From assembly GCA_010671965.1 (NCBI GenBank), contig JAAHIC010000346.1, positions 1-5,476 on the forward strand: a DNA stretch of 5,476 nucleotides, in the 5' to 3' direction. Positions 1-5,476 of the stretch are shown piece by piece; the first letter of the stretch is position 1; every line of letters starts with the position of its first letter. The notes below the pieces were generated by a model. It did no database searches, was not told the DNA's origin, and worked only from the letters and a program-made list of their open reading frames with translations. The translations under genes were made by a program, and so were the position numbers. Source of the DNA: Leptolyngbya sp. SIO4C5. GTDB lineage: Bacteria > Cyanobacteriota > Cyanobacteriia > Phormidesmidales > Phormidesmidaceae.

Positions 1-67
1 TTTTTTAAAATCTCAGCGTAAAATGCATGGTTCAGACTGAATAACCAATAGACCCACTTAAGCATCT

Positions 68-73
68 TCTAAT
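68..73 (+). promoter_or_regulatory. Possible -10 element for the DUF1997 gene
   Basis: TCTAAT matches the TATAAT consensus at five of six positions and would place a transcript start near position 80, about 25 bases before the ATG at 105. No convincing -35 hexamer sits 16-18 bases upstream (the sequence there is about CCAATA). A rival pair, TTGCAA (74-79) and TATAGC (95-100), has only 15 bases of spacing and would start transcription at the ATG itself. The rest of 1-104 is A+T-rich, with no gene or clear ribosome binding site seen. Confidence 0.25.
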
Positions 74-104
74 TTGCAAGCATAAGCAACTTTCTATAGC
101 ATCT

Positions 105-818
105 ATGCAGTCTCCATCTACAAAACGTCCTTCTCCTGAATTCTCTGAGCAGATTCTCGACGCGGTATCGGGACTCATTGATCGCACAGACGTTGCCGAA
201 GAGGGTATCCCCCTGAAAAATTCGGCTCCTCTGCAACTGCAGGGACACTACGTGGGTCATATGACAATGTCTGCTAATGCCGAGACAGTCGCCCAGTACC
301 TAGATGCGCATCAGGGTTGGTTTCGCCGCTGTGCTCATCCCATGCAGGCAGATGTTCTCAGCACCAACGGCTACGCTCTGACTATTGGCCGCTTTGGGGC
401 GCTGGACTATGAAGTCGAGCCTAAAATTGGCCTGAATTTGCTGCCTCAAGAGCAGGGCATCTATCGCATTCAAACCATTCCGGTACCTGGATATAAGCCT
501 CAGGGCTATCAGGTGGATTTTCAGGCAGCGATGCGGCTAATTGAGGGAGCTGGAAATGACGCCCCCAACGCCTTGACTCAGGTTGAATGGGAACTTAATT
601 TGCTAGTTGACCTGCAGTTTCCCCGCTTTATCCAGGCTCTGCCACGCTCAGTGGTAAAGAGTACGGGCGATCGCGTGCTGAATCAAATTGTCCGTCAGGT
701 TTCCAACCGCCTGACCCACAAAGTCCAGGAAGATTTTCATACCACGCTGGATCTCCCCCTGCCGGAACAACGAAAATCCCGCTTTTGGCAGCGGCGGCGC
801 TCTGGCGAAAACGCTTAG
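105..818 (+). CDS. DUF1997 family protein (conserved in cyanobacteria, function unknown)
   Basis: The 237-residue product is probably soluble: I see no signal peptide or membrane segment. Residues 1-40 are a variable, polar N-terminus. From about residue 43 to 216 it follows the DUF1997 pattern: a beta-rich start (LQLQGHYVGHMTM), a helix containing TVAQYLDAHQGWF (61-73), a strand-rich middle with GRFGALDYEVEPKIGL (95-110), an IPVPGY turn (125-130), and a closing amphipathic helix around FPRFIQALP and GDRVLNQIVRQVSNRL. It ends in a basic tail (RKSRFWQRRR, 223-232). The family is widespread in cyanobacteria and plastid-bearing eukaryotes; I know of no established biochemical role and assign none. 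ATG at 105 is the first in-frame start and leaves the whole domain downstream. No Shine-Dalgarno sequence is visible, which is common in cyanobacteria. The gene is probably monocistronic, since the next gene converges on it 16 bases beyond the stop. Confidence 0.85.
   Translation: MQSPSTKRPSPEFSEQILDAVSGLIDRTDVAEEGIPLKNSAPLQLQGHYVGHMTMSANAETVAQYLDAHQGWFRRCAHPMQADVLSTNGYALTIGRFGALDYEVEPKIGLNLLPQEQGIYRIQTIPVPGYKPQGYQVDFQAAMRLIEGAGNDAPNALTQVEWELNLLVDLQFPRFIQALPRSVVKSTGDRVLNQIVRQVSNRLTHKVQEDFHTTLDLPLPEQRKSRFWQRRRSGENA
667..674. repeat. HIP1 octamer GCGATCGC
   Basis: Perfect copy inside the DUF1997 gene, read as Gly-Asp-Arg (residues 188-190). Confidence 0.95.
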
Positions 819-834
819 CCTCAGCAAGGTCACA

Positions 835-2226
835 CTAGTAGAGATAGGCTTTCATTTGGCCGCGACCCTTGAGTTCAATTGGGCCGCGGCTTTCAAACTC
901 ATACTGGTGCTTGAGGCGCAGATAGGTGGCTTCACTTACCTGAATCCGATCCAAAACGCCGTGAGATTCCATACGGCTAGCCACATTCACCGTATCGCCC
1001 CAAAGGTCGTAGCTAAACTTTTTAATACCGATCACACCGGCCACCACCGGGCCGGTATTGATGCCAATGCGGCTATGAAAGGGCTGACCGTCGGGCCGCT
1101 GAAATTCTTTGAGGGTATGCTGCATGGCGATCGCCATCGCCATCACCGCCTCCGCGTGGTCGGGGCGAGGGTAGGGGAGTCCACCTGCCACCATGTAGGC
1201 ATCCCCAATGGTCTTGATTTTTTCTAAGCCATAGCTCTCAGCAATGCTGTCAAACTTGGAAAAAATATCGTTGAGAAGACAGACCAGACGATTTGGCGAA
1301 ACCTGGTAGGACAGTCCGGTAAAGTCCACGATGTCGGCAAACAAAATAGTCACCTCTTCAAAACGAGAGGCAATGACGCCGGGTTCTGTTTTGAGCTGCT
1401 GGGCAATGGAGGCAGGCAAAATATTCAGCAACAGTCGCTCAGACTTTTCCTGCTCTACGCGCAATGCCGCCTCTGCCTGCTGCCGTTCCTGAATTTCCTG
1501 ACGAATGCGCTGAAACATCTGGTTAAAGGCTTGGGCCACTTCTCCCAGTTCATCCTGTCGCTGGGACGTAGCCGTATGAAAATTGGGCGGCTGCGCCTGA
1601 CTCACCGCCTCCCCCGCCGCTAGCAAATCGTCGCGCAGGTGCAAAATCGGCACGATCAAAATTCGCTCTAGCACAACCACTGTAACCAGGGTGACAAAGG
1701 CAGAAATTATAATCACCAGCCCCCCAATCGCCAGAGCATACTGCCTCATGGCCTGCTTAACGCCCGTAGCATCTAGACGCACTACGAAGACGAACTGATC
1801 CTGAAAATTTTCAGCCGGCCAGGCAACATCGTAGCGATCGCCTTGGCGGCGCAAACTGCTCCAGGTGGAGCGGGCTTGCAGGGCTTCATCAGAAATCTTT
1901 GGCATTTCGCCAAAAGTATTGACTAAGTCCCCCTCTACCCGGTATAGGGCTGCTCCCAAAATAACCGAGTCAGGCTTGATTCTAGACTGAGCTGAATCCA
2001 GCAGGTTTTGAGCCGCCATGCCGGCCATCAGATTGTTTTTAACAGTAAATAGAACTTCGCTCGAAACCTGCTCTAGCTCTGCCAGCTTCTCTCGCTGCCG
2101 CCGAAAATAAGAGGGCACAAAGATAATGCCTTCAATTGTCACAATGCTGAGAAAAATGCTTGCAACAATGCGGCGAGAAAGCCGCGACTTCAGCAGGCCG
2201 AGGGAGGACTGTAGAATTCCAGACAT
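835..2226 (-). CDS. Membrane-bound class III adenylate cyclase with HAMP domain
   Basis: This predicted inner-membrane enzyme makes cAMP from ATP in the cytoplasm in response to an outside signal. The order over 463 residues is: a short cytoplasmic start with basic residues, membrane segment 1 (about 20-40), an extracytoplasmic region of about 120 residues (41-163) that I cannot assign, membrane segment 2 (about 164-190), HAMP (about 187-245, with Pro193 and DELGEVAQAFNQM at 225-237), a Gln/Glu-rich coiled coil (about 240-265), and the catalytic domain (about 290-463). The two metal-binding aspartates are Asp298 (FADI) and Asp342 (IGDAYM). Lys338 (EKIKTIGD) and Asp407 (YDLWGDTVN) are the adenine-selecting pair, where guanylate cyclases carry Glu and Cys. 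Asn414 and Arg418 (NVASRM) are the transition-state residues. All are present, so it should be an active homodimeric adenylate cyclase. ATG at 2226 is the only reasonable start, because an in-frame stop lies a few codons upstream. No Shine-Dalgarno sequence is visible. It resembles cyanobacterial Cya proteins, but I do not assign a specific symbol. Confidence 0.93.
   Translation of the reverse strand: MSGILQSSLGLLKSRLSRRIVASIFLSIVTIEGIIFVPSYFRRQREKLAELEQVSSEVLFTVKNNLMAGMAAQNLLDSAQSRIKPDSVILGAALYRVEGDLVNTFGEMPKISDEALQARSTWSSLRRQGDRYDVAWPAENFQDQFVFVVRLDATGVKQAMRQYALAIGGLVIIISAFVTLVTVVVLERILIVPILHLRDDLLAAGEAVSQAQPPNFHTATSQRQDELGEVAQAFNQMFQRIRQEIQERQQAEAALRVEQEKSERLLLNILPASIAQQLKTEPGVIASRFEEVTILFADIVDFTGLSYQVSPNRLVCLLNDIFSKFDSIAESYGLEKIKTIGDAYMVAGGLPYPRPDHAEAVMAMAIAMQHTLKEFQRPDGQPFHSRIGINTGPVVAGVIGIKKFSYDLWGDTVNVASRMESHGVLDRIQVSEATYLRLKHQYEFESRGPIELKGRGQMKAYLY
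1127..1134. repeat. HIP1 octamer GCGATCGC
   Basis: Perfect copy in the cyclase gene, read on the minus strand as Ala-Ile-Ala. It is the core of a perfect 14-base palindrome, ATGGCGATCGCCAT (1124-1137), inside a Met/Ala-rich helix (MAMAIAM, residues 362-368). Confidence 0.95.
1834..1841. repeat. HIP1 octamer GCGATCGC
   Basis: Perfect copy in the part of the cyclase gene for the extracytoplasmic region, read on the minus strand as Gly-Asp-Arg (residues 129-131). Confidence 0.95.
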
Positions 2227-2281
2227 GCCGAATTGCCCAAACTTTTATTCATCCTACCGAGTCTGCTTGGCCAATTCCGGC
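2227..2281 (-). promoter_or_regulatory. Imperfect inverted repeat in the 5' leader of the cyclase gene
   Basis: GCCGAATTGCCCAA (2227-2240) and TTGGCCAATTCCGGC (2267-2281) are reverse complements apart from one extra base and one mismatch. In the cyclase transcript they could form about 13 pairs (4, bulge, 5, G-G mismatch, 4) around a 26-base loop. The downstream arm ends at the base just before the ATG. It could limit ribosome access as RNA, or be a protein-binding site as DNA. The loop region also holds weak -10-like hexamers on the minus strand (TAGGAT at 2256-2251, AATAAA nearby). If either is the real promoter, the RNA would start inside the loop and the hairpin would not form. The pairing is directly visible; any role is inference. 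Confidence 0.4.
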
Positions 2282-2283
2282 TA

Positions 2284-2297
2284 AAAGCGGCGGCTTT
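2284..2297. repeat. Short perfect hairpin in the divergent intergenic region
   Basis: AAAGC (2284-2288) and GCTTT (2293-2297) form a 5-base-pair stem around a GGCG loop. It has no U-tract on either strand, so it is not a convincing terminator. It may be chance or part of an operator between the cyclase gene and tldD. Confidence 0.25.
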
Positions 2298-2407
2298 CTC
2301 TAAGAGTCCGCTGAGAACCTGCTGAGGATGGCCTGAGCGAATAGAGAGGGAACAAGCCACCCAGATTCATAGCTCGGCAGCGTCAGCCTAGCTTCTAGGG
2401 AGTTTGC

Positions 2408-2418
2408 TAGACTATAGA
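2408..2418 (+). promoter_or_regulatory. Possible -10 region for the tldD operon
   Basis: TAGACTATAGA contains two overlapping hexamers (TAGACT and TATAGA), each matching TATAAT at four of six positions. Transcription would start near 2420-2425, leaving a leader of about 30-35 bases before the ATG at 2455. No good -35 hexamer is seen at 16-18 bases upstream, so this would be a -10-dominated, possibly activator-dependent promoter. I saw no clear NtcA-type (GTA-N8-TAC) or CRP-type (TGTGA-N6-TCACA) site in 2227-2454. Confidence 0.3.
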
Positions 2419-2439
2419 AGCCATTGCGGTCGTTCGCTT

Positions 2440-2444
2440 AAGGA
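2440..2444 (+). promoter_or_regulatory. Ribosome binding site of tldD
   Basis: AAGGA lies 10 bases upstream of the ATG at 2455. It favours that start over the in-frame TTG at 2404, whose only purine-rich stretch (AGGGAG, 2398-2402) is almost touching the codon and too close to work. Confidence 0.5.
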
Positions 2445-2454
2445 TATTGCCTGC

Positions 2455-3939
2455 ATGACCCTTGCTACTCCCTCTCGCTCCTTTTTACGCACCCAGGAAA
2501 TTCCTGCCCTCCAGTACAGCGCTACCCGCGATCGCTTCGACCAGAGCTGGGAAGCGCCCCTATCGACACTGTTGGGGCTGGGCCGAGCGGCTGGCGCTGA
2601 CTTTATTGAATTCTTTCTAGAGCGCAGCAACTATATTAGCTGTCTGGCTGAAGACGACGGTATTACCAGTATTTCGCCTCGCTTAGTCACCGGGGCGGGT
2701 GTCCGCGTCTTCCGGGGCAAAGGCGACTGCTACGTCAGCACCAATGACCTGTCTTTTCAAGGGCTAAAGGCAGCTTTAGAAAAAGGGCTGGCTATCTTAG
2801 GGCTGAATCTGCCCAGCGCCAACGCCCATGTCCCCATCGTCAACCTGGAACTGGTACGGGATTACGCCACCACCCGCCAGAAAGAGGGTTGGCTATCAAA
2901 CTGCAGTTCCATGCAGGAGATGGGCGATATCTTACTAGCGGCCAATGCCACTCTAGAGAAAAAGGCCAACCACGCCCAGGCCCGGCGCGCTGCCTATTTC
3001 CGCGACTGGCAAGAAGTGCTGGTCGCAGCCAGTGACGGCACCTTTGCCCGCGACATTCGCCTCACCCAGTCGGTAGGCTACAGTCTGCTTTGTGCTGACG
3101 GCGAGCATCGCACCTCAATCGGGCAGCGGGTCGGAGATACCAGCGATCCGGCTTTCTTGAGAAACTGGAACTATGAGGCCACCGCCAGCGAAGTGGCCGA
3201 AGCCGCTGGGCAAATGCTCTATGCCGACTATGTCGAGTCGGGCGCTTATCCCATCGTGATGGCAAACCAGTTTGGCGGCGTCATTTTCCACGAAGCCTGC
3301 GGCCATCTCCTCGAAACGACCCAGATCGAACGCGGTACCACTCCCTTCATTGACAAGAAAGGGGAAAAGATTGCCCACGAAAACCTTACCGCCTGGGATG
3401 AGGGCCTTTCTCCCGATGAGTTTGGCACCATCGACATGGACGACGAGGGTATGCCCGCCCAGCGCACCCTGCTAATTGAAAACGGCATTTTGAAAAACTT
3501 CCTGTCCGATCGGGCTGGTTCCATCCGTACCGGCCATCCCCGCACCGGCAGCGGTCGCCGTCAGAGCTACACCTACGCCGCTGCTTCGCGGATGCGTAAC
3601 ACCTACATTGCGCCCGGCGACTACTCACTCGACGACCTCTTTAACTCAATTGAGAAAGGCATTTACTGCAAGAAGATGGGCGGCGGCAGCGTCGGCCCTA
3701 CCGGGCAGTTCAACTTTGCCGTAGACGAAGCCTACCTAATTGAGAATGGCAAGGTCACTAAGCCGCTGAAGGGCGCTACCCTGATTGGCGAAGCCACTGA
3801 GATTATGAACAAAATTTCTATGTGCTCCGATGATTTGGGTCTGGCAGCAGGCTTCTGCGGTTCTGTCAGCGGCAGCATATACGTGACGGTGGGCCAGCCC
3901 CACATCAAAGTTGACTCTATTACCGTAGGCGGTCGCTAA
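2455..3939 (+). CDS. tldD: Metalloprotease TldD, catalytic subunit of the TldD/TldE complex
   Basis: This 494-residue cytoplasmic protein of the PmbA/TldD family is the zinc-bearing subunit. In E. coli the TldD-TldE heterodimer degrades unfolded peptides, removes the leader of microcin B17 and turns over the antitoxin CcdA. The zinc site is visible: His279-Glu280-Ala-Cys-Gly-His284 (HExxxH) and Cys468 (GFCGS), the late cysteine ligand of the family. Other family marks are ADFIEFFLE near the N-terminus, [12 protein letters not shown] from residue 327, GSGRRQSY (365-372), a [13 protein letters not shown] stretch, and the C-terminal [15 protein letters not shown]. The length is close to the 481 residues of the E. 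coli protein. I chose ATG 2455 because it has an AAGGA site and gives a normal family length. An in-frame TTG at 2404 would add 17 residues but lies upstream of the probable -10 element. It is probably the first gene of tldD-tldE-lgt; tldE follows after 36 bases. Confidence 0.95.
   Translation: MTLATPSRSFLRTQEIPALQYSATRDRFDQSWEAPLSTLLGLGRAAGADFIEFFLERSNYISCLAEDDGITSISPRLVTGAGVRVFRGKGDCYVSTNDLSFQGLKAALEKGLAILGLNLPSANAHVPIVNLELVRDYATTRQKEGWLSNCSSMQEMGDILLAANATLEKKANHAQARRAAYFRDWQEVLVAASDGTFARDIRLTQSVGYSLLCADGEHRTSIGQRVGDTSDPAFLRNWNYEATASEVAEAAGQMLYADYVESGAYPIVMANQFGGVIFHEACGHLLETTQIERGTTPFIDKKGEKIAHENLTAWDEGLSPDEFGTIDMDDEGMPAQRTLLIENGILKNFLSDRAGSIRTGHPRTGSGRRQSYTYAAASRMRNTYIAPGDYSLDDLFNSIEKGIYCKKMGGGSVGPTGQFNFAVDEAYLIENGKVTKPLKGATLIGEATEIMNKISMCSDDLGLAAGFCGSVSGSIYVTVGQPHIKVDSITVGGR
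2528..2535. repeat. HIP1 octamer GCGATCGC
   Basis: Perfect copy in the variable N-terminal part of tldD, read as Arg-Asp-Arg. Confidence 0.95.
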
Positions 3940-3975
3940 ACGGTTCGATTGCAAGCTTAATTTTTGACGTTTCTT

Positions 3976-5316
3976 ATGCCTACTGTTCAAAACATTGCCG
4001 ACTGCGCGGCGTCAACAGCGAAGAAGCTGGGAATCAATAAATACGATATCTACGGTTCCTCGGTTGACGAAACCAGCGTGCAGGTAGATCGCGGCGAGCC
4101 GAAGCAGGTGAAAGCCTCCAATCGCTCTAGCGTGATTGTGCGGGTTTGGAACCAGGACAATCTGATTGGGGTGACCACGACAACGGACGTCGATCCGATT
4201 GGTCTAGAACTGGCGCTTAAAACCGCTCAGGAAGCCAGCACTTTTGGCGCTAAAGCGCATATTCCCGACTTCAGCCCTGAGGCCACAGAACCGACGGCTG
4301 AGGTCAACATAGAGAAGCGATCGCCCGTGCCGGTTTCCGATTTATTAGAAAAGCTGATTGACGTAGAACGGCAGCTTTTAGACGCTCACGAGGCGATCGC
4401 TAGCGTCCCCTACAACGGCCTTGCCCAGCGGGATGTCGATCGCTTTTATCTCAACAGCGCCGGTGCCCTGCGCAATGAAGGCCGCTCTTACGCTTCCCTC
4501 TATCTCTACAGCAAGACCGAGCAGCCGGGCCGCAAGCCCCGTTCTGCCGGGGCCATGCGGGTAGACCATAGCCTGAAAGAGCTAGATATTAGCGGCTGCT
4601 TGACCGAGGCAGCGGAGAAGACTATCAGCCATCTCAACTACGAGAAGATCCGCTCTGGTAAATACCGGGTCGTCTTTTCAGCCGAAGCCTTTCTAAGTCT
4701 GCTAGGGGCGTTTTCCAATCTTTATAATGCTCAAAGCATTTTAGATAAGCGTAGTCTCTCCACACCTGAATCACTGGGCACTGCGATCGCCTCACCGCTG
4801 CTTTCGGTTTACGATGACGCCCTGCATCCAGAAAACGTCTCGGCTGAAACCTTTGACGGTGAAGGCACCCCAACCCGCCGCATTTCCCTAATTGAGCAAG
4901 GAGTCTTGGCCAACTTTCTCCACAGCGCCGGTACGGCTAAGCGCCTCAAGGCTCAGCCTACTGGACACGCTGATATTGGCGCTAAAGTGAGCGTTGGGCC
5001 CCATTTCTATCACGTCCTGCCAGGAGAATCTGCCAGTTCGTCTTTTGATTTAGCGACAGCAGAAAACGTGATTCTAATTGACGATTTACAGGCGCTACAC
5101 GCCGGGGTCAACTCTCTGCAGGGTTCTTTCTCTCTGCCGTTTGACGGCTGGCTGCTCAACAAAGGAGAGAGAGTCAGTGTGGAATCAGCTACGGTGGCTG
5201 GCGACTTTCGCGACGTGCTGAAATCGATTATTCACGTAGAACCTGAGGTGGAAGTGACGCCCGGCGGTGTTTGCCCTCGCATCTGGATTGATCAGCTTTC
5301 AATCACTGGCGAGTAA
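3976..5316 (+). CDS. tldE: TldE (PmbA), partner subunit of the TldD/TldE metalloprotease
   Basis: The 446-residue product is a paralogue of TldD with the same overall fold order. It lacks the HExxxH motif, as expected for the subunit that completes the chamber but does not bind zinc. Shared family landmarks are the N-terminal YDIYGSSVDETSVQVDRGE region, DGEGTPTRRISLIEQGVLANFL (residues about 294-315, matching [21 protein letters not shown] in TldD) and the C-terminal GSFSLPFDGWLLNKGE and ESATVAGDFRDVL segments. The tail VTPGGVCPRIWIDQLSITGE resembles cyanobacterial TldE proteins as I remember them. The length is close to the 450 residues of the E. coli protein. ATG at 3976 is preferred; a TTG at 3964 in frame would add four residues. 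No Shine-Dalgarno sequence is seen upstream of either. The gene follows tldD by 36 bases with no terminator between them, as expected for genes whose products form a heterodimer. Residues about 105-135 form a less conserved linker that holds two HIP1 copies. Confidence 0.93.
   Translation: MPTVQNIADCAASTAKKLGINKYDIYGSSVDETSVQVDRGEPKQVKASNRSSVIVRVWNQDNLIGVTTTTDVDPIGLELALKTAQEASTFGAKAHIPDFSPEATEPTAEVNIEKRSPVPVSDLLEKLIDVERQLLDAHEAIASVPYNGLAQRDVDRFYLNSAGALRNEGRSYASLYLYSKTEQPGRKPRSAGAMRVDHSLKELDISGCLTEAAEKTISHLNYEKIRSGKYRVVFSAEAFLSLLGAFSNLYNAQSILDKRSLSTPESLGTAIASPLLSVYDDALHPENVSAETFDGEGTPTRRISLIEQGVLANFLHSAGTAKRLKAQPTGHADIGAKVSVGPHFYHVLPGESASSSFDLATAENVILIDDLQALHAGVNSLQGSFSLPFDGWLLNKGERVSVESATVAGDFRDVLKSIIHVEPEVEVTPGGVCPRIWIDQLSITGE
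4317..4324. repeat. HIP1 octamer GCGATCGC
   Basis: Perfect copy in tldE, in the third possible frame, read across Lys-Arg-Ser-Pro. Confidence 0.95.
4393..4400. repeat. HIP1 octamer GCGATCGC
   Basis: Perfect copy in tldE, 76 bases from the previous one, read as Ala-Ile-Ala. Confidence 0.95.
4783..4790. repeat. HIP1 octamer GCGATCGC
   Basis: Perfect copy in tldE, read as Ala-Ile-Ala within GTAIASP. Confidence 0.95.
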
Positions 5317-5328
5317 GTTAGCGCGGCT

Positions 5329-5476
5329 ATGTATCCTCCTGTTGATCCGATTATCTTTGAGCTAGGCCCCTTTGCGCTGCGCTGGTACGGCCTGCTGATG
5401 ATTACGGCCATTTTTGCCGCAGCCCTAATTGCCAGCAGACGGTTAGAGCGTCAGGGCGAAGACTCAGAAAAATTCT
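5329..5476 (+). CDS. lgt: Prolipoprotein diacylglyceryl transferase Lgt (N-terminal part, cut by the window edge)
   Basis: Only 49 codons are in the window. Lgt is the integral membrane enzyme that moves a diacylglyceryl group from phosphatidylglycerol to the lipobox cysteine of preprolipoproteins, the first step of lipoprotein maturation. The visible start has the family pattern: MYPPVDPIIFELGPFALRWYG, with the xDPxxFxLGPxxxRWYG signature, followed by a first hydrophobic segment (LLMITAIFAAALIAS, about residues 22-36) and a basic, charged loop (RRLERQGED). The catalytic HGGL region and later motifs lie beyond the edge. The ATG is 12 bases after the tldE stop with no terminator, so co-transcription and possibly translational coupling with tldE are likely. 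No clear Shine-Dalgarno sequence is present. Confidence 0.9.
   Translation, partial: MYPPVDPIIFELGPFALRWYGLLMITAIFAAALIASRRLERQGEDSEKF

Noticed and set aside
859..890. Possible hairpin (GCCGCG and CGCGGC, 20-base loop) near the convergent gene ends
   Set aside because: It lies inside the conserved end of the cyclase coding region, has a long loop and no T-tract, so it does not look like a terminator.
856..1227. 123-codon open frame on the + strand opposite the cyclase catalytic domain
   Set aside because: It is antisense to a strongly conserved catalytic domain, is rich in His/Arg as expected from a shadow frame, and has no recognisable domain or start signal.
2190..2252. 20-codon upstream reading frame on the minus strand overlapping the cyclase start
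   Set aside because: Its ATG lies in the loop of the inverted repeat, but the only AGGA overlaps the start codon itself, so no workable ribosome site is present. A frame this short is expected by chance.
2404..2454. N-terminal extension of TldD from a TTG codon
   Set aside because: The added 17 residues are not needed for the family length, the purine stretch is too close to the TTG, and a -10-like element lies downstream of it. The ATG at 2455 with AAGGA is better supported.
3115..3628. Several overlapping minus-strand open frames within tldD
   Set aside because: They lie opposite the conserved zinc-site region of TldD, overlap one another in different frames, and show no domain or start signal.
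4634..4873. 79-codon minus-strand open frame within tldE
   Set aside because: It is a shadow of the conserved tldE frame with no recognisable product.

Overview
The window looks like chromosomal DNA from a cyanobacterium. The octamer GCGATCGC (HIP1, the highly iterated palindrome of many cyanobacterial genomes) occurs seven times in 5.5 kb, where chance predicts about 0.1. The proteins agree: a DUF1997 protein typical of cyanobacteria and plastids, a class III cyclase with a HAMP domain, and a TldE with the C-terminus I associate with cyanobacterial homologues. Moderate-to-high GC suggests a Leptolyngbya-like or related filamentous lineage, but the species cannot be fixed from this piece.

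Layout, left to right. Positions 1-104 are a short A+T-rich leader. Positions 105-818 (+) encode a 237-residue DUF1997 protein. Converging on it, with only 16 bases between the stop codons, is a 463-residue membrane-bound adenylate cyclase (2226-835, -). A 228-base divergent intergenic region (2227-2454) follows, with an imperfect inverted repeat abutting the cyclase start codon. On the right is a probable operon on the + strand: tldD (2455-3939), tldE/pmbA (3976-5316) and the first 49 codons of lgt (5329 to the window edge).

How the genes relate. TldD and TldE are the two subunits of one peptide-degrading metalloprotease. TldD carries the zinc site (HExxxH plus a late Cys) and TldE is the paralogous subunit without it. 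Lgt, the lipoprotein diacylglyceryl transferase, is probably co-transcribed by proximity only. The cyclase should turn an extracytoplasmic signal into cAMP. Nothing ties it functionally to the protease genes, which share only the divergent upstream region.

I see no mobile element, CRISPR array, RNA gene or clearly undescribed system. The points most worth a second look are the hairpin at the cyclase start codon, the unassigned sensor domain of the cyclase, and the TldDE pair with no visible peptide substrate nearby.
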